Shown here in pieces: positions 21,412 to 31,348 of a stretch of 64,000 bases of DNA. The position numbers and the translations under genes were made by a program. This DNA is from Rotaria sp. Silwood1 (lineage: Eukaryota > Rotifera > Eurotatoria > Philodinida > Philodinidae). The stretch is from positions 801,227 to 865,226 of the forward strand of contig CAJNOP010000059.1 of the NCBI GenBank assembly GCA_905250075.1, read 5' to 3'. The notes under the pieces were generated by a model. That model had not been told where the DNA came from. It saw nothing but the letters and a program-made list of their open reading frames with translations, and did not search any database. Position 1 is the stretch's first letter. Every line of letters starts with the position of its first letter.

Positions 21412-24400
21412 ATGGAAAAAAATGAATATGCACTTGATTATATTCTTCAAGCAGAATAGTAAGGATAAAAAGTGTAAAATAAAAAAGCTAATAAACTCAT
21501 TGAATTATTATTAGTAATCTTCTTCGAAAACAAATTATACCTGGCATTATTGTTATTCCATCTGGAAAATCAAATCTAAGTAAATTTTCTTGTTCTTTGT
21601 TTTTTTGACTTATATATGAATAAAAGTCATTGTTTATTTTTAGTATGGAATGGTGTTCATTTTATTTCTCAAGGTCCTTATGAAGGTGGTGTTTTTCGTT
21701 TTTTAATTATAATACCAAATACATTTCCTGATAACGATAGTCCAGTCTGCTTTTTTGCTAGGAATTTTTTTTCTTCATACAACAATGGTTTGCTTTCTTT
21801 AGCAAGTACTTTTCACATCATCAGTATATCATCCTCAAATAAATCCACATACAGGTGAACTTGATATAAAACGATATTTTCCTGTATGGAAGTAAGTTAA
21901 GAAAATAAATTGTTTATTATATGATTTCTTATTTCTATAGACGTAATGGACATCATCTTTGGCAAGTTTTACGTTATATTCGACGTATATTTCAAAAAAT
22001 TGAAACTATAAATGCAGTAAATTCTGAAGCCGCTCATCTGTAAGAATTACTCAAAGAGTGAACAAATTAAATATCATCTATATTTTTCTAGATATGAACA
22101 TGATCCTGGAGCGTTTCTTTTAAAAGTATCTGAATGTGTCAATCAATCAAAAGATAATCTTTATATTCCTGATTCAACAACTGCTGATGATCCACATGCT
22201 ATTGTGTAAGTTAGATATATTATTTATCAAGAAATGAATCATGAATAAATATTATTTTACAAGATTATCGAGTTTCACTATGATATATACATATAGAAAA
22301 TTATGATAATGCTAGACTTAGGATTTTACATCTAGTAACAGAAGGTGCATTGATAGATATCGAATATCTGGAAAAATAGAATTATCTTAAGAATTTTGAT
22401 TATAGACTCTATATACAGTGAACACTGTGATTAGGCGAGAAGGTTTAGTTTTTATGTTTTTTGCTACTGTAAGTATTGAAAAGAATGCAAATCATGATTC
22501 GAATAGAGAAAAATTGTTTTCAATTAGAACATAAGGATATAAAAATTATCATCAGATTCGTGTGTACACACAGATACTTCAGAAAGTTAGAACCCTCGTT
22601 TCTAACACTCAGAAAGCGAACATATAATTTTGTTTACACTACATAGAATGATAGAGTACACCATCCTGTACAAAATGAGACATTGCCGAGTGCTCTGCGA
22701 TGTTTTTCGGCCAAGATACAGCAATTTTATTTAAGGTCAAAAATATGGTTGTTCTGACGGAAATTGAAAAAAAACGACTTTAGGAGCTTCCGGAAGATTG
22801 TTGTATCTCAACTAAAAAACATTGCTGACAACTTGAAGGCATCTCATTTTGTCCAGATTTGTTTGCTCTGTTGTTCTACGTAATCTAAACAAAATTATAA
22901 TTACTCGTTCTAGGTGCCGGAAAACTAACCTTTTTGTTTTTCTCAAGTCTATCTATACAAATCTAATGACAGTTTTTAAATTCCTTATATTTCTTTTGAA
23001 AACAATTTTCTCTATTTGAATCACTATTTGGATTTTTTTACTAGCACTTATGACAGCAGGAACAATTGAAAATAAACCTTGCTAGATAATTTCGATAAAC
23101 ACTCTATATTGTCTTAGAAATTGAACATCCAATAAGCAATCATAACTGGAGAACACTAGTATATGAAGAGAATCTTATTAGACTTCAAGTTTCATCAAGT
23201 ACTACAAACTAATATACTTCTGATCACCATTAGAATTGAAGCTAAAACAACTGATCTTGCTTGTATCTAGTTGATCATTGAACAAGGAATATACAAACGA
23301 ATAAATCGATTACAGTGTAGCAGCAAAGTCTGTTCAAAGTTCAAATTTATTAATAATAATAGTTTCCTATATGGGACAGGAGCTTCCCATGGAATGGAAT
23401 ATTTCCATCCCATTTATTTCATGAGGCAAATAACTACTTATACAACCATTTTTTTATGAGAAAAGATATTCCTATTTTTTTCATATAGAAAGTGTTTTTA
23501 CCCATTTCAATACAGTAAGCGAAAATAACATTCTATTCTAGGATGTAATTGCTTCTACATTGTAGCCATTACAACACAGTAAAATGAATGATAATCAACG
23601 AGTAGATAAACAAAAGGCGTAATTCTGTCTATCATAATAGTTAACAGCAGTAATTGACCTAAATCTTAGTAACAACTGATACAATGTCTACTAAAGATTC
23701 CTTATCGTCTGTTGTTGGATGTCAATCTGATTCTAGATTGGATGTGGGTGTAAGAAAAGACAATACATATCAAAGACAATATAATATAGTTCTATCATCA
23801 CATGTCATAAAAAAGAACTCTTATGAAAATTTTTATTATTACCATATTAGCTGAAGAATGATCAAATATCACTGAAAAATAATGCATTGTCTTCACTATC
23901 ACTAAAAATAAAGAGAAAGTACATTCGTTACTATTTTTAGATTGTTCTCAGTGGTATAATATTTAATAAAATGAATCAAACGAATAAATGTACTAATATA
24001 TATCAGTTTTTTTTGAAAACCATTTGATGCATACGAGCTTCCATGGAAGCATTCATGCTGTTCCATTGTTTCCCACGTAGAGTCGTTGTGATTTGCTTAG
24101 TCTCATGTTAGAACTTAATTTCTTTACGAGTTAAACTAAAAAAAGATGAATTTCATTCTTATCTACATTAGACTAAACATAATGTTTGACACTTGAGATT
24201 TTCTCTTATTAGTTTATTGTTTAACAAAAATTTAAATTATTTCTTATAGATTTACATCGTGGAATGAAAATCTACAAAAAATACGAGAACATTTGTTAGC
24301 TGGAACGAAGGTAAATCAATATTTAATGTATATAATCTTTTAAAAATTCAATATAAAATTACTTTCAATCAGAAAACATTTTCTCATATTGGTACGAATC

Positions 24401-24776
24401 AAAAAGAGGAATAGCACTTCGTGTAAGTGCCTAAATGCATGTGCACGTTCTAGTATGATTTAATTCTTTTTTCAAAAACCCTACTAGAAACGTTTTATTA
24501 TTTTTTTTCTTTTTTTGGCTTATCTAATAAAAGTAAAATAACGCTTCTTGTCTTTAAAATTCTTAGTTAACAATAAGATTTGATTTTGGTTATTTTGATA
24601 TAGCATGTGTTTTTTTTAGTCTCTGATGATTAAATTAATCTATAAAAAAATGTTTCCTTTTTTTTCTATTTTTATTATAGCCAGCTTTCGATAATATTCA
24701 TGGTTTATCGTGGATGAAACCAGGTGTTTATCAAATATTAGCACGAGAAGATACCTTACCAAGTCATCAAAATTAA
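21412..24776 (+). CDS. AKTIP: AKT-interacting protein, inactive E2 variant
   Basis: Orthologue of AKTIP (FTS), a ubiquitin-E2-like protein that, with HOOK and FHIP proteins, forms the FHF complex linking early endosomes to dynein. Eight exons join in phase: 21412-21458, 21515-21579, 21644-21744, 21803-21891, 21941-22039, 22092-22205, 24250-24310 and 24681-24776, giving 223 residues. Landmarks: EGGVFRFLIIIPNTFPD, YHPQINPHTGELDIKRYFPVW, HHLWQVLRYIRRIF, YEHDPGAFLLKV and GLSWMKPG near the C-terminus. The catalytic Cys of active E2s is absent: the position in HPQINPHTGELD is Glu, as expected for this family. The disordered N-terminal region of about 70 residues in vertebrates is missing; the UEV domain begins almost at the start. 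Intron 6 (22206-24249, 2044 bp) is unusually long and holds a fold-back repeat. Confidence 0.9.
22582..22936. repeat. fold-back repeat in AKTIP intron 6
   Basis: Arm 22582-22735 reappears reverse-complemented at 22796-22936. Pairs include ACAAAATGAGA with TCTCATTTTGT, GATACAGCAAT with ATTGTTGTATC-type, and ATAATTTTGTTTA with TAAACAAAATTAT. Identity by eye is about 70-75% with indels; the loop is about 60 bases. It lies wholly within the intron. Confidence 0.65.
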
Positions 24777-24885
24777 CTTTTATACATTAAGAAATTTTTT
24801 TGTTGTGTTGTATTTTTTTTCGCCTTATTCTTTTCTTTTTACTTATTTATTGAATCATATTTGATGTAATACCTTAATGGAGCTC

Positions 24886-24895
24886 GATTTTTTAG
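24886..24895 (+). other. candidate trans-splice acceptor before RFK
   Basis: CGATTTTTTAG-type pyrimidine tract ends at 24895, three bases before the RFK start codon and about 120 bp after the AKTIP stop. Suitable for spliced-leader addition to the downstream gene. Confidence 0.45.
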
Positions 24896-24898
24896 ATC

Positions 24899-27829
24899 AT
24901 GATAAAATCACCATTTCCATATTTTACACTTGGAACAATTGTACGTGGTTTTGGACGTGGTAGTAAAGAACTTGGTTGTCCAACAGGTACTTAGATAAAG
25001 GCAAGTTTGAGATTTAGTTAAATATTCTTGTTTAAATTTTAGCAAATTTAGATGAAACTGCAGTGGAAAAATTACCATCATCAATTGATGAAGGAGTTTA
25101 TTATGGATGGGCACAACTATTAACAAAGGATAATAATAATAATGAACTTTATGAAATGGTAGCTAGTGTTGGAAGAAATCCATTTTATCATGGTAAAACA
25201 AAGACACTAGTATGTTAAGAAATTTTTTCTGTTGTTGTTGTTATTTTATGATTTAATTCAAATTTAGGAGGCACATCTTATGCATGACTTTGAGCATGAT
25301 TTTTACGGTGAAAAATTAAAAATTGTTCTTCTTGGTGAGATACGTAAAATGACAACATTTAAAAATGCAGGTAAGAGATATTAATATTCATTTTTTAAAA
25401 CAAAGAAATATGTTATCTATTGATATACAAATTATTTTCATTACTTCTTAATCGTTTACTCTCTGGCTCTAATTAAGCAGAGTTGATGCTCTGTCAACCA
25501 TACGAATAGCTTATACAAGTGCTGATTATGACTCTGATATGTTTAGATTTTGACGAAGTTATTTTACTGTGAAGATGCCAAATGGACCGTAAATGACCCA
25601 TTCATCGTGAATAACATTAAACTTGAATTTATTCTTAATTTGATCGTTTTATTATTTTTTTTTCGCACTTATGTTATTCAGGCATGTCGAGAATGGCGAT
25701 GGTCCTCCAATTTTGAAAAATTTTCGTTTTCCTCAGTGAAACTGAATGACTTTCTTCATTTGTTTTGCTCACACATTTATACAACAAGGTTCGAACGCTT
25801 TCTATCCTTTTTTAGTGACCCGAAAACAATCCTCATCTTGTTATTTGATTTGTATAATGCTAGAAGCCTAATTGTCATGAATTATTGCTTTTGCAAAAGA
25901 GATATTTCGAGGAATGATATATTGCTAAACATTTACAACGGCTGCTATTTTCGAATTGAAATCAGATCTTTCATATCGAGAATGGTGTCTGAATCGTTAG
26001 TCTTCATTTTCAAATTATAATATGGATTCATGGACTCTTATTCGAGATTCGTCATTTCTATTTGTTATAAGTATGCTGATAGTAATATTATCTCCCATTG
26101 AGCTTCCTTTCCTCTTTATTATCTCTTTCCTATATCAGCATGTGTTGTATGCAAAGTAGTCACGTTCTTCATCTTTTATCAATAAGGGGTTATTTTTGAA
26201 ATGATTGTGAAATGCTTTTTAACTAGCTATTGGTTCAAATAAAACTTTTCGTATGAAAAAATATGTCATTTATGAGTTTATATCGAAAATAAAATAATAC
26301 TAGAAGAATCATTTTTGATGTTACCCACTACCTATGTCATCAAGTTTTCATCGAAACCGATGGTTTCAATGATTTGTTCAAAATTTCGCTTTTAATATGC
26401 TGCAGAACAGTGTCAAATGAGCATCATCTTTAAAAAATCATAAAACTAAAAAACTCAGCGAAAACAGTCGACGTAGCTGATACAAGCGACTTAATCATGC
26501 CCTCAATGATACGGCGGTGCCATTTCGATGAAAATGTAACAGCTGCCTAAACGAGATATTTATAAGAATCAATGAGAAGAACCGAAGGGTTGCACGACAT
26601 GAGTGCAAATGGGTTGAAAATGATACAAATTATTATGAAAAATGCTGCTTCCATATTTGTAATCAAGAAATTTTAAAAAATTACTGCACATAAATTATGC
26701 TCGTAGTAGTATATGTCAATTTCACAAACGTCAGCATATTCAGTCTATGTAACTAAATAAAATTAAGAAAAAAAACATCGTTTTTCAAGTATGAAATCTT
26801 AACCAAGGAATGAAGAAAACATGCTTAATCTTTTACGAATTAAAGTTCTAAACAATATTCGAAAACTGTCTCGATCTGATACTTTCTTTTTCTGTATAGT
26901 TAGCTTGGAGGAATGGGACAAAAATAACCCAACAGGAGGTTAATGATTAAAGAAGAAAAACAAAACGACGAAATTATTGATGTAAAATTTGATATTATTT
27001 CCTTATAGATTTTTCAAATCAGTCGTAGGAGTTTTTTATAATTACATAGAACACATATTATTATTCGTGTAGAACGATTCGATTATATTTCAAAAGGAGA
27101 TAACTTATATAAGAAAAAAAAGAAGATGATAAACTACATGAATGGTAGTGTTAATTTGTATTTTCTAACTTATTATAGTATTTGTATTAATCAAAATATC
27201 ATAAGTGACACAAGAACTTCCATTCAATGAAAATAATCGGAAATAATAAACGAGAATATAGTTACTAAACTCATAATTTATTTGTCTTCATAAGTAAAGA
27301 AACTTCTTAAGACACACAGTACCGAAATAAAAAATGTTTCTCAAGTGCTCAGTACTTCTCATTTAGCATCGGGTTCATACTTCCGGTTCGAATACAACTA
27401 ACATCTTATATTGTTTATATAATAGTATATTTTTGTCAGCTAGGTATCATTGTTATTCATTGAAAACGTAAAGTATATATAAAATTATTCTTTTTCTATT
27501 GAGAAATCTTCTAAAAGCGAAAAATTCCCTAAGCAAAAACTTTTTTACACGCCTTTCCTTTATCACTAATGAAATGAGAATTCTGTCCACAACAAAAATA
27601 CACAAAAGGTGTTTTTTGTCAGTCGACTTTTCAGTTAAATTTTCTTATCAGCGAAAAAAATTATATATAGCAGTCTGTCGAACTCATTATTAAAATTCTG
27701 TTAATTATATATGCTTCATTTTTAGGTGAACTGGCTTTGGCCATTCAAAATGATATTTCTAAAGCTCGTCATGAACTTGATTCTGATCAATGTCGTCAAT
27801 ATTTAAATCACCCATTTTTTACTAAATAA
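24899..27829 (+). CDS. RFK: riboflavin kinase
   Basis: Phosphorylates riboflavin to FMN, the first step of flavin cofactor synthesis, in the cytosol. Four exons in phase: 24899-24986, 25043-25209, 25268-25370 and 27726-27829, giving 153 residues, matching the usual length of about 155. The N-terminal GTIVRGFGRGSKELG and PTAN motif bind phosphate and Mg2+ of the nucleotide; GVYYGWA and ASVGRNPFY build the beta barrel; the conserved Glu in LEAHLMHDFEHDFYGE is the catalytic-base position. A short C-terminal helix (LALAIQNDISKARHEL) completes the fold. Intron 3 is 2355 bp, far longer than the other two; I see no gene in it, although a 156-codon chance frame lies at 25550-26020. AKTIP lies 122 bp upstream on the same strand. 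Confidence 0.93.
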
Positions 27830-27904
27830 TTAATTTTTGATTCATGTCGAGTAATAAAACAGAAAAAAAAGATACGAAAACAAAAAAAAAGAAAGAAACT
27901 ATCT

Positions 27905-28267
27905 TTATTCATCTGCAAATTCCATTGATTCATCATAACGTGCAGTAGCTGATGCTTCACGATGATCAACATTAAATATAGGATGACGACCAAATGTAAA
28001 ATTTTCAACACGTTTATAAGCTTCAGATCTTTGTAATGGACCAAAGATCATAAAACAAACACCAAATATCGATAAAATTGATAAAACAAAAATAATAAGA
28101 AGTGAATTAGGAAATAAATGATTTGTCATTGTTGAGGATGTAGATGATAAGTTTTCATATGTACAGTTTTCAAGTATACCGTTAATAGATATATTTGCAC
28201 ATAGAATTGATGATGACAAATTATTCTGAGTATGATAATGGCTGTCATTACGAATGCGTATCAACAT
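27905..28267 (-). CDS. small single-pass membrane protein, unrecognised
   Basis: Single exon, 120 residues. The first 65 residues are polar with four potential N-glycosylation sites (NNLS, NISI, NCTY, NLSS) and two Cys. One membrane helix follows at about 55-78 (SLLIIFVLSILSIFGVCFMIF). The tail of about 40 residues ends RYDESMEFADE and contains FGRHPIFNVDH. The glycosylation sites suggest that the N-terminus is outside, but no classical cleavable signal peptide is seen. Family not recognised; the length and clean frame, and its position convergent with RFK (75 bp between stops), support a real gene. A TATA-like TATTTATATA lies shortly upstream of the ATG. Confidence 0.65.
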   Translation of the reverse strand: MLIRIRNDSHYHTQNNLSSSILCANISINGILENCTYENLSSTSSTMTNHLFPNSLLIIFVLSILSIFGVCFMIFGPLQRSEAYKRVENFTFGRHPIFNVDHREASATARYDESMEFADE

Positions 28268-29760
28268 TGCGTATATAAATACCGATCAATTATACAATAC
28301 GTAATAGTTTGATACGATATATATACAAACATATAGTCTCTTTTGTAATACAGCTGAAGATTGGTTTCAATCAAATTGGCTTAATAGCTTTTGTTTCATA
28401 ATTGTTTTGCCATCATCATTTTTCTTCGTTTACATATATTCATTTAGTCTACAAAAGAATTCAAATATAAGAGAGTAATAAAAAAAAGGAAAAGAAATAG
28501 AAACAAAAAAAAAAAAAGGAACTTTGTATTTCTATGTTATTTGTTAAAAAAAAATGTCAAATCAGGCAAAAAAAAGAAAAGATGATGAATTAGTTTCTTT
28601 CTGCTCAGTTACCGTTAGTATTCTATATGTTTAGATTCTATGTTCTTTCATTTCTTATTCTCTGAAGAATGGAATCGAAAACTAGAGAGACATGGGACAT
28701 AAATATTTCTTTTATGGTATGCTTTGTTCACATTACACATTTTTAAAAAGAAGCATTTGTAAAATGCAACAATTACACATACACATATTTATATATACAT
28801 AAGCATGTATATAAATAGACACAAGTAAATAATAAATTGGATAATACAACTGGCTCTCATGAGGTTACACGATAGCAATATTATAAAACATACAGACGGC
28901 TGCATCTGTTTTCCTTAATGTAGGACCAAGCGTATAACGAGACTTACTTTTTTTTTTTCTCTCTTTTTCTTTTTCTCTTCTATTCCATGTCAGCGACAAA
29001 TTCAATATTCTGATCTACAGAGACAGAGAGAGAAGGAGAGAGAGAGAGAGAGAGAGCGGAAACAATGACGGATTTAGAGGCGGAGACGACGGGACAGTTG
29101 GTCCTCCTTTTGAACTTGTTTTTATGGTTTTTTCAACAGCGAAATCGAGCAAAAATTGTTTCATACCATTCTATAGAAGCTTCAAAACTCGGATTTTTTA
29201 TATATAATTGTCTACTTCTCTCTTATGAACATCCTAAATTCACTGCCGAGCAGAAATTTGAATGACGAGTATCCGAAAAATAAGATGAGCAATAAAAATT
29301 AGTATTTACATTCAAGGGCAATAACTAAAATGAACTCAAAAATAGACATTTGACTTAATGAAAAAAACTACACTATAAAAAGTCATAGATGTTATAATTG
29401 TTCAATTAACTTTTCTTTTTTTTCTTTAACATAAGACAAACTGACAAATGCAAAATCAACAATGACTTGTCGATTTCTAATTAATGAGTTTCAAATTAGA
29501 CAAGACACTAGCTCCCTCTGTCAAATTAATTTTTTTTTCTAAATAATATTTTTTTTCTTTTGAAAATCTCAGATATTTCAATACTTTTCTACAAGTAACT
29601 TTTGATAAAAAAAAATTTTTTTCTTCAAATTTTTTAAGTTTCAAAATACATATAAAAATATTTCTAATTGTTAGTTAAATTATGGAAATAATCCATTCAA
29701 GTTTAATATATTGTTTATTTGTTTCAGTATCAATATTGTCAACTTTTAAAACGAAAGTAA
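28268..29760. other. intergenic region with GA microsatellite
   Basis: Divergent spacer between the membrane-protein gene and the chromo-shadow gene. A (GA)n tract of about 38 bases lies at 29018-29056. T-rich and A-rich runs elsewhere; no gene recognised. A pyrimidine-rich acceptor ending at 29727 precedes the 29761 start. Confidence 0.45.
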
Positions 29761-30150
29761 ATGACTGAATCTTCGAATGATATAATCGTTCTTTCTGACG
29801 AAGAAGAAGAAATTAAAATAGAATCAGTTATTTCACCAAAACGTTCTAAACCTATTAATAAACCTCGTCCAGTTGAAACCAATACACCTCCAAAATTACC
29901 TATTAAACGTCATACACCAATTCTTGTTTTAACAGAACCAAAATCAATATCTTATGGTATTGAACGTGGATATAAATTAAAACATATTCATGGTGTAAAA
30001 CGTTTAAAAACTGAAAATGAATTAATGTATCTTGTTGAATATGATTTATGTGATGATTATGAATTTGTACCTTCAAATATTTTACGTCAATATTGTAATG
30101 AAAATATTCTCATTGAATATCTTGAAAAATTAACTCAATTTATAGATTAA
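29761..30150 (+). CDS. stand-alone chromo-shadow-domain protein with SUMO-interacting motif
   Basis: Single exon, 129 residues. The N-terminus carries DIIVLSDEEEE, a textbook SUMO-interacting motif (hydrophobic I-I-V-L followed by acidic residues), then a basic, Pro-rich linker (PKRSKPINKPRP). Residues about 63-129 form a chromo-shadow domain: YGIERGYKLKHIHGVKR, ELMYLVEYD, YEFVPSNILRQYC and LIEYLEKLTQF line up with the HP1 chromo-shadow fold (family pattern ARGFERGL.PEKIIGAT). HP1 proteins have an N-terminal chromodomain that binds methylated H3K9; none is present here. It could therefore dimerise and dock partners without reading histones. First of three tightly spaced same-strand genes. Confidence 0.85.
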   Translation: MTESSNDIIVLSDEEEEIKIESVISPKRSKPINKPRPVETNTPPKLPIKRHTPILVLTEPKSISYGIERGYKLKHIHGVKRLKTENELMYLVEYDLCDDYEFVPSNILRQYCNENILIEYLEKLTQFID

Positions 30151-30181
30151 AAGAAAACAAACAAGAGAAGAAATTTCTGTT

Positions 30182-30191
30182 TATTTTCCAG
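30182..30191 (+). other. candidate trans-splice acceptor before RNASEH2C
   Basis: TATTTTCCAG ends 17 bases before the RNASEH2C start, within the 58-bp gap after the upstream stop codon. Too little room for a separate promoter. Confidence 0.5.
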
Positions 30192-30208
30192 ATAAAATAT
30201 TCATAAAT

Positions 30209-30532
30209 ATGTCTTCTATTGTATATTCAATGCCATGTTCAATTGATATTCCATCAACAATTACAAGTGATATTAAACGACATTTTACAAATTCAATTCA
30301 AGTGAATAAAGATAATAATAATAAATTAGTAGCATCATTTCGTGGTCGACCATTAGATGGTGAACAACTTGATATACCTAATGATTATATTGGTATTCTA
30401 ACAAATTCATCAAAATATGTTTCATCATTTGATAAATTCATTTACTTTAATTTGGATTGTTCAACATCAAAAAATGATTGTATAGCTCGTAGTATAGAAT
30501 GGCTTTCATTAGCAAAAATACTTCATGAATAA
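30209..30532 (+). CDS. RNASEH2C: ribonuclease H2 subunit C
   Basis: Single exon, 107 residues. Non-catalytic subunit of the RNase H2 trimer, which removes ribonucleotides and R-loops from DNA; it pairs with subunit B to support catalytic subunit A. Landmarks are MPCSIDI at the N-terminus, ASFRGRPLDGEQLDIP (the family's SFRGR.L.GE motif), YIGIL, FDKFIYFNLD and the C-terminal IEWLSLAKILHE. It lacks the linker found between the third and fourth blocks in vertebrates and is shorter than the human 164 residues. Lies 58 bp after the chromo-shadow gene and 73 bp before RPL15. Confidence 0.85.
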   Translation: MSSIVYSMPCSIDIPSTITSDIKRHFTNSIQVNKDNNNKLVASFRGRPLDGEQLDIPNDYIGILTNSSKYVSSFDKFIYFNLDCSTSKNDCIARSIEWLSLAKILHE

Positions 30533-30575
30533 AAATAAAAACTCTTCTTTATATATGTGAATAAAATTCTTCTGT

Positions 30576-30588
30576 TGATGTATTGTAG
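30576..30588 (+). other. candidate trans-splice acceptor before RPL15
   Basis: GATGTATTGTAG ends 17 bases before the RPL15 start codon, inside a 73-bp intergenic gap. Confidence 0.45.
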
Positions 30589-30605
30589 ATTAAAAACTTA
30601 ACATC

Positions 30606-31348
30606 ATGGGTGCATATAAATATCTACAAGAAATTTATCGTAAAAAACAAAGTGATGTCATGCGTTTTATTTTTCGTATTCGTACATGGCATTATCGACA
30701 AGTAGCTGCTATACATCGTGCACCAAAATCTACACGACCAGAAAAAGCACGACGTCTAGGTTATAAAGCTAAAGCTGGATATGTAAATAAACTATTTCTT
30801 TTATTCATTATTATATATTTTTAACACGAAAAAAAAATATACTTTAGGTTATCTATCGTGTACGTGTTCGACGTGGTTCACGAAAGAAACCAGTACCTAA
30901 AGGTCAAGTATATGGTAAACCTAAACATCAAGGTATTAATCAATTAAAATTTCAACGTTCATTACAATCTGTTGCTGAAGAACGTGTTGGACGTCGTTGT
31001 CCAACATTACGTGTACTTAATTCATATTGGATTGCACAAGATGCAACATATAAATTTTATGAAGTTATACTAATTGATCCATTTCATAAAGGTATTGACA
31101 TCAGTATATTAATTTATTATAGAAATTACTTTTTTCTTTTTCTTATTTGATTAGGTGTTCGTCATGATCCACGAATTAATTGGATTTGTAAAGCAAATAA
31201 GAAACATCGTGAATTACGTGGTTTAACATCAGCCGGAAGAAAATCTCGTGGACTTGGCCATGGTCATCGTTATTCACTTACTACAGGTGGATCACGTCGT
31301 AAATGCTGGAAACGTCGACAACAACTTAGTCTTCGACGATATCGTTAA
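30606..31348 (+). CDS. RPL15: 60S ribosomal protein L15 (eL15)
   Basis: Large-subunit ribosomal protein of the eukaryote-wide eL15 family. Three exons in phase: 30606-30782, 30848-31091 and 31155-31348, giving 204 residues, exactly the usual length. Starts [20 protein letters not shown]; includes [44 protein letters not shown] and [15 protein letters not shown]; ends with the basic [13 protein letters not shown]...RRYR tail. Introns are 65 and 63 bp. Third gene of a tight same-strand cluster. Confidence 0.97.

Noticed and set aside
25550-26020. 156-codon open frame in RFK intron 3
   Set aside because: Composition is Phe/Ile/Leu-rich as expected of AT-rich noncoding DNA, there is no recognisable domain, it begins at a non-ATG codon, and it sits wholly inside an intron.
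27360-27400. GGTTCGAAT box suggesting another tRNA
   Set aside because: Flanking bases do not form acceptor, D or anticodon stems.
29018-29056. (GA)n tract as a regulatory GAGA element
   Set aside because: A plain microsatellite; no supporting site or positioned promoter.
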